The notes: a model not told the origin generated them from the sequence alone. A stretch of DNA of 64,000 nt from Lysobacter sp. (GCA_019634715.1 JAHCAU010000005.1:124001-188000), one strand, 5' to 3'. Shown: positions 1-8,012, numbered from the stretch's first letter. Program-made: numbers and translations.

Positions 1-306
1 GCGAAGCTGGAAGAGGAAGCGGTCGCCCGCTTCTCCGGAAAGACCGATGGCGAAGCTTCGCTGCTTGCGCTTCTGAGCACGGCGCGTCATTCCCTCGCTT
101 ACTGGTCCGCGTCCGGAGCGCCGTTGCAGGCGAAGGCCGGTGAGGTCGGTGCCAGGAAGCTGAAATGGTGGCAGAAGGTCCTGATCGTGGTTGGAGCCGA
201 CTGCGTGGGCGCTGGCATCGGCTTCCTGATCGGCGGACCGGTCGGCGCGGGCGCCATCGGTGCAGGCGCATCCACCGGTACCGGCTCGGCAATCGCCAAC
301 GATTGA
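1..306 (+). CDS. C-terminal end of a glycine-rich, membrane-type hypothetical protein (partial)
   Basis: The frame is open from the first base of the window and stops at the TGA at 304-306, so only the last 101 residues are visible and the true start lies upstream. The visible part begins with a charged, helix-like stretch. It ends in about 40 residues of alternating glycine, alanine and aliphatic residues (for example GAGIGFLIGGPVGAGAIG), the pattern of a glycine-zipper membrane segment. I do not recognise the family. A hydrophobic glycine-zipper end is seen in secreted or membrane-inserting proteins, including some toxins, but nothing visible proves such a role. Confidence 0.6.
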   Translation, partial: AKLEEEAVARFSGKTDGEASLLALLSTARHSLAYWSASGAPLQAKAGEVGARKLKWWQKVLIVVGADCVGAGIGFLIGGPVGAGAIGAGASTGTGSAIAND

Positions 307-327
307 TGCATCGCTGTCCCGTGTGGC

Positions 328-443
328 GGATGGGTTGCGCAGGTGCGCAACCCATCCTTGATCACAGTCCGCAGGCTGGGTCATCGACCCAGCGGCTTGT
401 TCGGCCGATAATTGCTGGGTACAGAGCACCCAGCCTACGGACT
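328..443. repeat. Three-hairpin intergenic repeat (REP-doublet-like)
   Basis: The gap 307-460 is mostly palindromic. A perfect 13-bp inverted repeat occupies 328-340/345-357 with a 4-base loop. It is followed by a composite element whose outer arms (366-381 and 428-443) are inverted copies differing at one base. Each half of that element also folds by itself around GCTGGGT/ACCCAGC. Paired hairpins of this kind are the usual form of extragenic palindromic repeats in xanthomonads and pseudomonads. There is no T-run, so it is not a classic terminator. Confidence 0.7.
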
Positions 444-460
444 CAGGGGTCAGTCGCAGA

Positions 461-895
461 ATGCAGAAGCGAATCAGCTTTACGAAAATATGGTCCGACG
501 ATGATCTGATCGAGCTGCGGGTGCTCGTATCCGACGAGAACTCCTTGTTCTCCAATACTGTCTATGTCAGCGAGGCAGTGCTCCAGTCTCTGGCAGAAGA
601 GCTTTCGGTCTTTCGCAATCATATCCATGGCGGGATCAAGGACATCAGAATCGGAGAGTTCGGGCCGGAATATGCAAACGGCGCGTTCCATGCACGGTTG
701 CACTTCCGTGATCCCGGCAAACTCTTCATCTCCACGTATCAACAGTCTGAATTTTCGTCGTTCTCTATCGGCGAAGTCGCCAGTGAAGCCAGGATGTATG
801 TGGCCAGCGAGCCGGTCCTGCTCGACAATTTCATTCCCGAGTTCAAGAGGCTCGCGAGCGGCTTGAATGATGAGGCGATTCTTGTTTGCCTTTGA
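461..895 (+). CDS. Hypothetical cytoplasmic protein, 144 aa
   Basis: ATG start, 144 residues, no signal peptide, no membrane segment and a moderately acidic composition. It looks like a compact alpha/beta domain, with a C-terminal half rich in aromatic residues and ending in VCL. I do not recognise the family. Its size, acidity and position after a glycine-zipper protein resemble single-domain immunity-type proteins found near toxin C-termini, but this is context only. Codon use is less GC-biased than in the housekeeping genes further on, which suggests an accessory gene. Confidence 0.6.
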   Translation: MQKRISFTKIWSDDDLIELRVLVSDENSLFSNTVYVSEAVLQSLAEELSVFRNHIHGGIKDIRIGEFGPEYANGAFHARLHFRDPGKLFISTYQQSEFSSFSIGEVASEARMYVASEPVLLDNFIPEFKRLASGLNDEAILVCL

Positions 896-1034
896 TCGGT
901 CGCAAGGGGCGACATCGACCAAGCGTTGAATCGGGTATGATTCCACTCGGTGCTGCAGCATGGATTTCTTGTTCATCCTTTTTGTCGAAACTCGATCCTT
1001 CGGTACGGCACATCCCATCTGGAGCGCCTGATTC

Positions 1035-1454
1035 GTGAAAGACAGGAAGCCTGCCCGTCCTCCCGTTCTCGAACGCCGTCGACTGAAGCGCGGCGCGAGG
1101 GAGGCGAAAGTCGCCCGTGAGGAGGAACGTGATCGCGGACGGAGGCTGCGTGAAATCGCAAAGGCGCACCTGCTGGTCAATCCGGCGAATCTCGGGCCGA
1201 ACAACAGCTACGGCGTTCCCGAGTTCGTGGCGCGCGGCTACTACGTGGACATGCCGTTCGATTGCAGATCCTGCGGCATCGTGCAGGTGTGGACCGAGAC
1301 GCAGCAGAAGTGGTGGTACGAAACCGCGAAGGGCGACGTCTGGGCCGTCGCGGTGTTGTGTCGCCCATGCCGCAGGCGCGAGAAGGCGCGCCGTGCTGAA
1401 GCGAGAGAGGCCCATCTGTCCGGATTGGCTGCCAAGGGAAAAGCGGCGATCTGA
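1035..1454 (+). CDS. Zinc-ribbon domain protein
   Basis: A 139-residue protein starting at GTG 1035, with GGAG about 10 bases upstream. The first 45 residues are extremely rich in Arg, Lys and Glu (helical, nucleic-acid-like). The C-terminal half holds two CxxC pairs (C77/C80 and C109/C112) flanking a WTETQQKWWYE segment. That layout is the small 'probable zinc-ribbon' domain in which two cysteine knuckles bind one zinc around a conserved tryptophan patch. The molecular function of the family is not established; an RNA/DNA- or ribosome-associated role is a guess from the basic arm. Confidence 0.75.
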   Translation: MKDRKPARPPVLERRRLKRGAREAKVAREEERDRGRRLREIAKAHLLVNPANLGPNNSYGVPEFVARGYYVDMPFDCRSCGIVQVWTETQQKWWYETAKGDVWAVAVLCRPCRRREKARRAEAREAHLSGLAAKGKAAI

Positions 1455-1541
1455 ATACGCTTCGATCGATATCAGGCCCGCCCGCACGCCTCGCTGTGCC
1501 AGAATCCTCGGTTCTTGCTGGCCTGCTCGAAGGAATCCCGC

Positions 1542-2366
1542 GTGACCCGACTCCTGTTGTTCTTGCTCCTTGCGACGTCATCGACCGCCGGCGCCATTGT
1601 CGTCCGGGATGACGTCGACGACGCGAAGTATCGAATCCCGGTGTCGGAGTTTCCCGCGCTCGTCGACATGCCCGGCGAGGGGCATGGCGTCCTGATCGCG
1701 CCGCAGTGGGTCGTGACCGCCGCCCATGTGATTCCGGCGCATGCCGAGCCCGAGCAGGTGGTCATCAACGGCATTCCCCGGGATGTCGAGCGCGTGATCG
1801 TGCATCCCGGGCACAAAAGGCCGCCGCAGGCGCTGGCCGATCAGGCGTTGGCGACATGGGACTGGACGCTGTTCATCGTGCTGCTGTCGTCCTCGGACGA
1901 CATCGCGCTGCTGAAACTGGCGCAGCCGGTGACCGATGTATCACCCGTCGTCCTCCACGACGGCGCAGACGAGTACGGCCAGGTCGTCCGGATCATCGGC
2001 AAGGGCGCCACGGCCGATGGCATCGCGGGCTTCGACATGCACAGTCCGCATCGCACCGAGCTGCGTCGCGCATACAACACCGTCACCAGCGCGCACGACC
2101 GCTGATTCTGCTACGTGTTCGACAAGCCGTCGGAAGCGCTGCCTCTCGAAGGCGGCTCGGGAAGCGGCGACAGCGGCGGGCCGGTCCTTATCCAGACGGC
2201 GAATGCCTGGCGATTGGCGGGGCTGACGTCGTGGACCGCGCCCCACCAGGGTGCGACCCGGGTTCCGTTCGGGCAGTACGGCCAGATCAGCTGCAATGTC
2301 CGCCTGCGACACTACGAGGCGTGGATCGAAGGCGTGATGCGGCAGGAAACGGCGCTTCGTCTGTAG
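1542..2366 (+). pseudogene. Trypsin-like (S1) serine protease interrupted by an in-frame TGA
   Basis: Reading from GTG 1542 (AAGGA about 6 bases upstream; an in-frame TTG lies at 1515) gives a signal peptide, then the S1 histidine motif TAAH (H62) and the aspartate motif DDIALLKL (D120). A TGA follows at 2103-2105 (codon 188). The same frame continues without a gap as FCYVFDK and reaches the serine motif GDSGGP (S211), ending at 2366. The only lesion is the stop codon; TGG to TGA at that position would explain it. The upstream part (187 aa) lacks the nucleophile and the downstream part lacks His and Asp, so neither is active alone. It is a fresh pseudogene, a sequencing error or a readthrough gene. 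Confidence 0.8.
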
Positions 2367-2457
2367 CCACGTACTGCGTTGTCTTGATGATGCATGCCCG
2401 GATGATTCATCCTTGTTCCGTCGACGTGGTCGATGCCTGCCCTGTTGGAGATTGTTG

Positions 2458-2991
2458 ATGGCTCACGCTTTTGCCGCTTTCGCCGTGCCCGATGCGCACA
2501 TCCATGTCCTGCAGCAGCACCCCGGGCTGGTCCATGACTATCTGGATGGCGCCGTGCCGCCGTCTGTTGCCGCCCTGCCGTTGCCGGGCGGCTGGCCGCA
2601 GGAGCCGCTGGAATCCCTGGGTTCCTGGGGCATCAACCATGGCAACGCGGATCTGTATCACTGGATCCTCAATGGCGGCCCGGAACTCGCCGAGGGCGCG
2701 GGCTCGATCTTCCAGACATGGTACGAGCCGGATGTGCATGCAGCGCTCAAGCTCGATCCTCTCAACGAACGCTTCGCCTTCCTGTCGACGCAGTTGCCGG
2801 ACCTGCTCGCACTGGTGGATCGGGTGGACGTGCCGCGCGTGCAGCATGCTTTCGTCGAGTGGCTGAAGCGGCGGGGCGAGCGCCACGACGACATCGACCA
2901 ATATGCCTGCCAGCCGTTCGTCGACGAATTCCAGCAGTTCGCCCGAGGCCTGCAGCAGGCCATCGCCCGGGGCGACGGTCTCGTCTGGTAA
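2458..2991 (+). CDS. DUF1877-like (YfbM-type) protein
   Basis: ATG 2458 is preferred over an in-frame TTG at 2413 because GGAG lies 7 bases before it. The 177-residue product is acidic, soluble and without a signal peptide. Tracts such as LQQHPGLVHDYLDG, a central LYHWILNGG and a long helical C-terminus resemble the DUF1877/YfbM family, which often occurs as single accessory genes and has no assigned function. The family assignment is from overall pattern and should be treated as probable, not certain. Confidence 0.6.
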   Translation: MAHAFAAFAVPDAHIHVLQQHPGLVHDYLDGAVPPSVAALPLPGGWPQEPLESLGSWGINHGNADLYHWILNGGPELAEGAGSIFQTWYEPDVHAALKLDPLNERFAFLSTQLPDLLALVDRVDVPRVQHAFVEWLKRRGERHDDIDQYACQPFVDEFQQFARGLQQAIARGDGLVW

Positions 2992-3006
2992 GGCCGTGCT
3001 TCGCTG

Positions 3007-3264
3007 ATGAATACGGGCATGACGTTCTCCGTCAAACCATGGGCCGCCATCCGCTTCGGACTGTTTGTCCTCGCCGTGCTGGGCATCCTGTTCGCGCCAC
3101 CCGCAATCACCGCCCATGCATGGCTCCTGCTGCTCGCGGTGCCGCTGATCTTCTGGACCAAGGCAAGCTTCGATGCGTCGCTGCCGCCGGGCGACAGATC
3201 GATCAATCGCGTGCTGGCTGCGCTGGCGTTGTTCGTGATCGTGGCGCAACTGTTGCGCGGGTGA
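3007..3264 (+). CDS. Small membrane protein (YrdB-like), 85 aa
   Basis: A hydrophobic 85-residue protein starting 15 bases after the DUF1877-like gene, probably in the same transcript. Three hydrophobic stretches (about residues 14-31, 36-50 and 66-82) are separated by short polar loops, the middle one containing DASLPPGDRS. The layout resembles the small inner-membrane DUF2568/YrdB-type proteins. No functional residue can be pointed to. It converges with the fibre operon that ends at 3280. Confidence 0.6.
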   Translation: MNTGMTFSVKPWAAIRFGLFVLAVLGILFAPPAITAHAWLLLLAVPLIFWTKASFDASLPPGDRSINRVLAALALFVIVAQLLRG

Positions 3265-3279
3265 ACCCGCGGGTGGCGG

Positions 3280-5418
3280 TCAGCGCTGCCGCACCGCGCC
3301 GATATCGACCGTCGCGTCCTTGCGCACTTCGACCTGCACGCGCGGGTTGCCGCGTTCGTCTTCGATCACCCAGGGCAGGGGCAGGTTGTCGGGAATGACC
3401 AATAGATCATGCGTGCCGACGGCGACGCGTTCGAAGCGGAAGCGCCCCTGGTCGTCGGTCTTCGCGGAGAAGCGGCCGTCGAGCAGGACGGTGATGTTCG
3501 CGGCGGGTCGTTCGCTGGCGCCGCGCACGCCGTCGCCGTTCTCGTCGAGGAAGATCGTGCCGACGATGTCGCCGGTGGCCGAGTTGGGCGGGCCGCCGAT
3601 CACGCCGCGCGGCTGGCCGGCGCGGTAGTCGTAGCGCAGGCTGAGGAAGATCGAGCGGTCGTGCGGCAGGGTCTCGAACACCGGCTGGTTGGTGATCGGG
3701 TCGAGCACGAAGGGCGAGCGGCGCGAGCCGCGGCTTTCGATCAGGTTGCCCAGCAGCGCCCAGCGCGAGGCGATGCGCCAGCGCCAGCCGAGGTTGAGGT
3801 CGGTGCCGCGGCTGTCGTCGGCGCCGCTGCTGCGCACCCAGCGCACGCTGCCGTCGACGGAGAAGGTGTCGGTGAGGTCGAAACCGCCGTACGCGGCCAG
3901 CGTCGCGGTGCGGCTGGAACCGTCGCGATCGCGCGCCAGTTCGCCGAAGCCGGCCGAGACCGACAGGCGCGAGCCTTCGCGCATGCGCAGGGCGTGGTCG
4001 AGCAGGAACTGCCAGCTGTCGGCGCCGCCGCTGTCGTGGGCGCGGTCGTACTGCAGGCGCGTCTGGCCCCAGTCGGAGAGGCGGTCGACGAACAGTTGCA
4101 GCGTCTGCGCGCTGTCGTCGCTGCCGTCGCGTCCGCTCTGGCGTGCGGTCAGGCCGCCGCCGTAGCCCAGGCGCGGGCTGGCCTGGTAGCGGACGTAGCC
4201 GTTGCCGTACCAGCCGTCGAAACCGTCGCCGGACACCGAGTCGATGCGGTCCAGCGCCATGTTCCAGCTCCAGCGCGCGCGGTTGTAGTCGAGGCGGTAG
4301 TAGCCGCCCCGCACGTCGTTGTTGATCGGCCACGCGCCCCAGGCCAGGTCGGGTTCGAGATGGAACAGGCCGTAGCGATGCACGAAGCCGCCGCGGTCGC
4401 TGCGCGCGTCCAGCCACAGGCCGGCGGCGCTGTCGCCGTTGCCGTCGCTGGCGAGCAGGTTCAGCTGCAGGCTGTCGCGCGTGCCGTTCCAGCGGTGGCC
4501 GGTGAACAGCGCGCGGGTGCGGCCGTTCTGGAATTCGGGCAGGCCCTGGTTGTCGGGCACGATGCGGCCGTCGGTGAGCAGCACGTCGACCGCGCCGTCC
4601 ATGCGCGGCGACCAGCGCCACTGCGCGGCGGCGGTGAACACCGAGCCGTCGCCGATCTCGAAACCGTTGAGCCGGGAACCCTGGTAGGTGCCGCCGCGAC
4701 CGATGCCGGCCTGCACGCGCAGGCCGCTTTCGCGCTGACGCCAGTCGGTGCTGGCGCCCACCATCGGCACGGTGGGCAGGATGAAGCGGTACTGGTCGCG
4801 CAGCAGGTCGGGCATCGGCGTGTTGAGCACGCCCAGGCCGTTGTCGAGCGACCAGCCGCCGGGCATCTGCAGGCCGCGCTGCCACAGCGTCGCGGTGCCG
4901 CGCAGGCGCTGGCCGTCGTCGCGGTCGCGGTCGCTGTGGAAGAGCAATGCATCGGCGCTGATCGCACCGAGATCCGAGGTGTCCCGATAGCCGCCGAATC
5001 CGAGTCCGAATTCCAGGCTGCGTTCGCCGCCGAAGCGGGTGCGGTGGGCGATGGCTTCGAGGTGGAAGGCGCGCGGCGGGCCGGACAGCGCGTCGTCGTC
5101 GTCCTCATCGGGCGGCAGCGGTGCGAGCTTGTCCGGCGCGATGATGCGGTCGCGGTAGGCGGGCGGCGCGTCGCCCGCGTCGTCGTCGACAAGGCCGAAG
5201 GCGCTGAACGGGTCGTAGACGGCGTTCTCCGCATCGCTGCCGTCGCTGCCGGGCGAGGTGCGCGCCGAAGCCGAAGCCGGCGCAGTGCCGGCTTCGCGTG
5301 TCGCCGCCCCCGGACTGGCCAGCGCGGTGCCGCTGGCAAGCAGGGCGGCCAGCAGCGCGAGCGCGAGCGTGCTCCGGGCGGGAAGTTGCGGTTGTGGCCA
5401 CGCCGTGCGTCGGGTCAT
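3280..5418 (-). CDS. Large outer-membrane beta-barrel / usher-like protein with C-terminal SdrD-B-type domain
   Basis: The 712-residue product starts at ATG 5418, overlapping the chaperone stop by ATGA, which indicates translational coupling. It has an N-terminal signal peptide, then an acidic low-complexity linker. About 450 residues of short alternating strands rich in Tyr, Trp, Gly, Asp and Arg follow, the pattern of an outer-membrane barrel. The last ~97 residues form a separate domain beginning GTIFLDENGDGVRG, typical of SdrD-B or carboxypeptidase-regulatory-like folds. Position downstream of pilin-like subunits and a PapD-type chaperone argues for the role of usher or secretion pore. 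It is shorter than classical ushers (about 800-850 aa) and I see no clear PapC signature, so it may be a divergent usher or a replacement for one. Confidence 0.75.
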   Translation of the reverse strand: MTRRTAWPQPQLPARSTLALALLAALLASGTALASPGAATREAGTAPASASARTSPGSDGSDAENAVYDPFSAFGLVDDDAGDAPPAYRDRIIAPDKLAPLPPDEDDDDALSGPPRAFHLEAIAHRTRFGGERSLEFGLGFGGYRDTSDLGAISADALLFHSDRDRDDGQRLRGTATLWQRGLQMPGGWSLDNGLGVLNTPMPDLLRDQYRFILPTVPMVGASTDWRQRESGLRVQAGIGRGGTYQGSRLNGFEIGDGSVFTAAAQWRWSPRMDGAVDVLLTDGRIVPDNQGLPEFQNGRTRALFTGHRWNGTRDSLQLNLLASDGNGDSAAGLWLDARSDRGGFVHRYGLFHLEPDLAWGAWPINNDVRGGYYRLDYNRARWSWNMALDRIDSVSGDGFDGWYGNGYVRYQASPRLGYGGGLTARQSGRDGSDDSAQTLQLFVDRLSDWGQTRLQYDRAHDSGGADSWQFLLDHALRMREGSRLSVSAGFGELARDRDGSSRTATLAAYGGFDLTDTFSVDGSVRWVRSSGADDSRGTDLNLGWRWRIASRWALLGNLIESRGSRRSPFVLDPITNQPVFETLPHDRSIFLSLRYDYRAGQPRGVIGGPPNSATGDIVGTIFLDENGDGVRGASERPAANITVLLDGRFSAKTDDQGRFRFERVAVGTHDLLVIPDNLPLPWVIEDERGNPRVQVEVRKDATVDIGAVRQR

Positions 5419-6215
5419 CGATCCAGGGTCGTGTCGATGTCGAGGCGCTGCCGCTCGGCGTCGAGCCGGCCCTTGATCCGCAGCGGGTAGACGATGGCGG
5501 GCAGTTGCGCGCCGTCGGACGGCGGTTGCGGGTACAGCGCGATGTCGCGCGTGGTGCCGACGAGGATCGGGCTGTTGTCGGGCACCAGCACGAAACGCTG
5601 GTTCTTCGCATCGACGCCGGCGAGGTAGCCGTCGAGGCGGCCGTGCATGTCGCCGTCGTTGCGCACGCGCAGCGCCGGGATCCGTTGCCCCTGCGCGTCG
5701 ATGCCGCGGGTCTCGGCGACGACCAGCTTCGGCGCGGCATCGCCGATGGCGAGATAGACGATCACGCCGATGCGTCCGCTGATCGGCAGCGGCATGTTGC
5801 CGCGCGCGGGCTGCGGCTCGCCCTCGATCATGATCGCGAAACGGCATTCGCCGCGCGGCGCGTCGGCGGGCACCGCCACTTCGAAACGGAAGCGGCGCTT
5901 GCCGTTGCCTTTCACCGTGATCTCGTTGGCCTCGATGCCCACCCACTGGCGGCAGCTGTCCTGCGCCAGCGCCTGGCTGAACACCGGCGCGCCCTGGGCG
6001 TCGAGCACCCAGTCGGCGGTTTCGACGCTGAACTTGGCGGACCGGGCCGACGTGTTATTCAGTTCGAACACGTTGCGGTAGGTCGTGCCGGGCTTGGTGC
6101 GGTCCTCGAAGCGCGGCGGCGACACCACCAGCGCGAATTCCTGCGCCATTGCGGACAGCGAAACCAGTGTCAGCGTCGCGGCCACGAGCATGCGGACGGA
6201 AGCGGGGGCCTTCAT
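5415..6215 (-). CDS. Periplasmic pilus-assembly chaperone (PapD-like)
   Basis: A 266-residue protein with a signal peptide ending near AMAQ, followed by an immunoglobulin-like first domain (FALVVSPPRFEDRTKPG...). A second beta domain ends in a C-terminal TLDR tail. Chaperones of the chaperone-usher pathway hold secreted subunits in the periplasm by donating a beta-strand and pass them to the usher. Start ATG 6215 overlaps the upstream stop (ATGA), and the stop at 5415 overlaps the barrel gene start, so all four downstream genes are coupled. A Cys pair (about residues 77 and 114) may form a disulfide. Family assignment is good; the exact chaperone subclass is not certain. Confidence 0.8.
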   Translation of the reverse strand: MKAPASVRMLVAATLTLVSLSAMAQEFALVVSPPRFEDRTKPGTTYRNVFELNNTSARSAKFSVETADWVLDAQGAPVFSQALAQDSCRQWVGIEANEITVKGNGKRRFRFEVAVPADAPRGECRFAIMIEGEPQPARGNMPLPISGRIGVIVYLAIGDAAPKLVVAETRGIDAQGQRIPALRVRNDGDMHGRLDGYLAGVDAKNQRFVLVPDNSPILVGTTRDIALYPQPPSDGAQLPAIVYPLRIKGRLDAERQRLDIDTTLDR

Positions 6216-6676
6216 GGCGACTCCGGTTCGAATTCGAAGCTGAAATGCAGGTCCTGCGGGCGCAGCACGCGGTTGCCGTCGGCCTGGATGGTGAGGCGGA
6301 AGGTGTCCTCGATGCGTTCGGACGCGATCGCGCCGCTGAAGACCAGTGCACGATCGCCGTCGCGCACGCGGCCGGGCAGCAGGGGGCCGTTCGCGGACCA
6401 TGCGGCGGTGATCGGGCCGTTCGGCACCGGGGCGAGGCGCTGGTAGATGCGGCCGCGGCGACCGCGCCATTGCGACACGTCCAGCCGCACCAGCACGACG
6501 ACCTGGCCGGTCATCGTCGCCGGCTGGCCCGGACGCGGCACCACGGTATCCCAGCGCATCTTCAGCGGACCGCTCTCCAGCACCTGGCTGGCGCTGTCGT
6601 CCACGGGGAAGGTCTGCGCCGTGGCAGCGAAGCACGGCAGGGCGAGCAGCAGCGGCAGCAGCAGGCGGCCGTTCAT
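6212..6676 (-). CDS. Small secreted protein of the fibre operon
   Basis: A 154-residue protein with a clear signal peptide (cleavage near ATAQ). The mature part is beta-rich: one half carries TMTGQVVVLVRLDVSQW and the C-terminus has alternating hydrophobic residues ending FSFEFEPESP. It lies between the second pilin-like gene and the chaperone, with 4-base overlaps on both sides. I do not recognise a domain. The place in the operon suggests a minor or tip subunit, a second small chaperone, or an assembly factor. Confidence 0.7.
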   Translation of the reverse strand: MNGRLLLPLLLALPCFAATAQTFPVDDSASQVLESGPLKMRWDTVVPRPGQPATMTGQVVVLVRLDVSQWRGRRGRIYQRLAPVPNGPITAAWSANGPLLPGRVRDGDRALVFSGAIASERIEDTFRLTIQADGNRVLRPQDLHFSFEFEPESP

Positions 6677-7317
6677 GGCGTCGCCAGCGTGTAGGTGGCG
6701 CGCGCGTTGTACGTACCCGCGGCGCGGATCGCGGCATTGGCGTAGCTGAAGCTGTGGCAGCTTTCGGCCCAGGTGTTGCGCAGCAGGGTCGCGAGCGTCT
6801 GCGTGCCGCCGGTGAAGGTGCCGGCCGGGAAAGGCTGGGCGCCGGTGTCGCCGTTGCCGCTGCTCGTCCAGCTGATTTCGGTGATGGGTATGGTGTCGCC
6901 GCCGGTGCTGGTGAGGTTGGCGGGCGTGTTCACGCGCAGCGTCGCGCTCTGGTTGGTCGTCGTGGGCAGGCGGAAAAAGGCAGCAATGTAGGTCTGCCCG
7001 GCGTTGCAGAAGGCGAAGCCGTCCCAGTCGCTGGTGACGCGGCCGGTGCCGGTCATGGCCTGCGGGGTCGCATTGCCGACCGAGGCCGCAGGCACGGTGA
7101 CGCTGACCAGGTTCACGGTGGTGTTGGCGGCAGGCGTGCCGCCGGAGTTGTAGTTGCCGCCGGTGATGCTGCCATCGCCGACACGCAGGTAGGCGGCCTT
7201 GGTACCGGTGCCGATGGTGACGGTGAAGGCCATCGCCTGGCCAAGGCCGCACAGCGCCAGCAGCAGCGACAGCAATGCGATGCGCAAGACCCGGTTGCGG
7301 AAGAGACGCGATTCCAT
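6673..7317 (-). CDS. Second pilin-like secreted subunit
   Basis: 214 residues with an N-terminal signal peptide ending near AMA. The mature protein is rich in Thr, Gly, Ala and Asn in an all-beta pattern, with two Cys (about 104 and 188) spaced for a disulfide. The C-terminus ARATYTLATP has the penultimate aromatic beta-strand typical of subunits delivered by chaperone-usher systems. The first subunit ends similarly (GRVTYTAALP), although the two proteins otherwise differ. Stop overlaps the next gene start. Likely a minor or adaptor subunit because it sits behind the hairpin at 7337-7364. Confidence 0.7.
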   Translation of the reverse strand: MESRLFRNRVLRIALLSLLLALCGLGQAMAFTVTIGTGTKAAYLRVGDGSITGGNYNSGGTPAANTTVNLVSVTVPAASVGNATPQAMTGTGRVTSDWDGFAFCNAGQTYIAAFFRLPTTTNQSATLRVNTPANLTSTGGDTIPITEISWTSSGNGDTGAQPFPAGTFTGGTQTLATLLRNTWAESCHSFSYANAAIRAAGTYNARATYTLATP

Positions 7318-7336
7318 GGCGTGTTCCTCTCGAACG

Positions 7337-7364
7337 AAGGGGCTGCCCATGAGGACAGCCCCTT
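7337..7364 (-). terminator. Hairpin between first subunit gene and the rest of the operon (possible attenuator)
   Basis: AAGGGGCTG (7337-7345) and its exact complement CAGCCCCTT (7356-7364) form a 9-bp stem with a 10-base loop in the 98-bp gap after the first subunit gene. On the minus strand the stem is followed by CGTTCG, not by a clean T-run, so full termination is doubtful. Partial termination or 3'-end protection here would make more of the first, presumably major, subunit, which is common in pilus operons. Confidence 0.5.
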
Positions 7365-7415
7365 GGCGGACATCGGCCCGGTGCGGGCCGGTCGGTGGAA
7401 CGAGGCTGTCGTCGA

Positions 7416-8012
7416 TTACGGCAGGGCTGCAGTATAGGTGACGCGGCCGTTGTTGACGTTCACGCCGCCGTAGCTGCCGGCGCCGACGAAGTTGGTGTTG
7501 CTGTAGGCGAACGACCAGTTGGCGGTGCGGTTCACGACGCGGGTGCCGACGTTCGGCGTGACCGTGATCGCGGCGCTGGTGCCGCCGTCGATGAGGGTCG
7601 GGACGTTCAGGTTCGGGTCGGAGCTGGTCGAGAGGATTTCGGCGAACGAGATGTTCTCGCCGGCGCCGTTGTTGAGCTGGCCGAGCGTGGTGCCGGTCAG
7701 GCTGACATTGCCGTTGTTGCTCTGCAGCAGCACCGGCACGGCGCCGCCATTGGTGCGGGCGATGTCGCTGCCGTCGCCGACGTTGGCGGCCGGGACCGCG
7801 AATTCGACCAGGTCCACCGTGGCACCGGCGCTGCCGACCTGGAAGCGGATGAACTTCGGAATGACCACGCGGAAATCGAGGCGGGCGTTGGCATTGAGCG
7901 CGCCGGCACCGGTCTGGAAATCGGATTCGGCATGGGCGGGCAGGGCGGCGGCAAGGCCGAGGGCGATGAGGCTGATGGCACCGGCACTGCGGAAATTGCG
8001 GAAGAAATTCAT
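7416..8012 (-). CDS. Major pilin-like secreted subunit (first gene of fibre operon)
   Basis: 198 residues, start ATG 8012 with GGAG about 7 bases upstream. A signal peptide ends at PAHA. The mature protein is cysteine-free, Asn/Gly/Thr/Val-rich and all-beta, with the C-terminal strand GRVTYTAALP. Being first behind the predicted promoter and separated from the other genes by a hairpin, it is the best candidate for the major structural subunit of a surface fibre. Spore-coat-U/Csu-type or related pilin families are plausible, but I cannot place it in a named family from sequence alone. Confidence 0.75.
   Translation of the reverse strand: MNFFRNFRSAGAISLIALGLAAALPAHAESDFQTGAGALNANARLDFRVVIPKFIRFQVGSAGATVDLVEFAVPAANVGDGSDIARTNGGAVPVLLQSNNGNVSLTGTTLGQLNNGAGENISFAEILSTSSDPNLNVPTLIDGGTSAAITVTPNVGTRVVNRTANWSFAYSNTNFVGAGSYGGVNVNNGRVTYTAALP

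Noticed and set aside
2103..2105. In-frame TGA as a selenocysteine codon
   Set aside because: No SECIS-like hairpin was seen after it, the protein family has Trp-type residues here, and proteases of this type are not selenoproteins.
3407..5490. Very long open frames on the opposite strand and in other frames across the barrel gene (up to 693 codons)
   Set aside because: High GC content removes stop codons; these frames are Ala/Val/Arg-rich shadows without start context or domain similarity.
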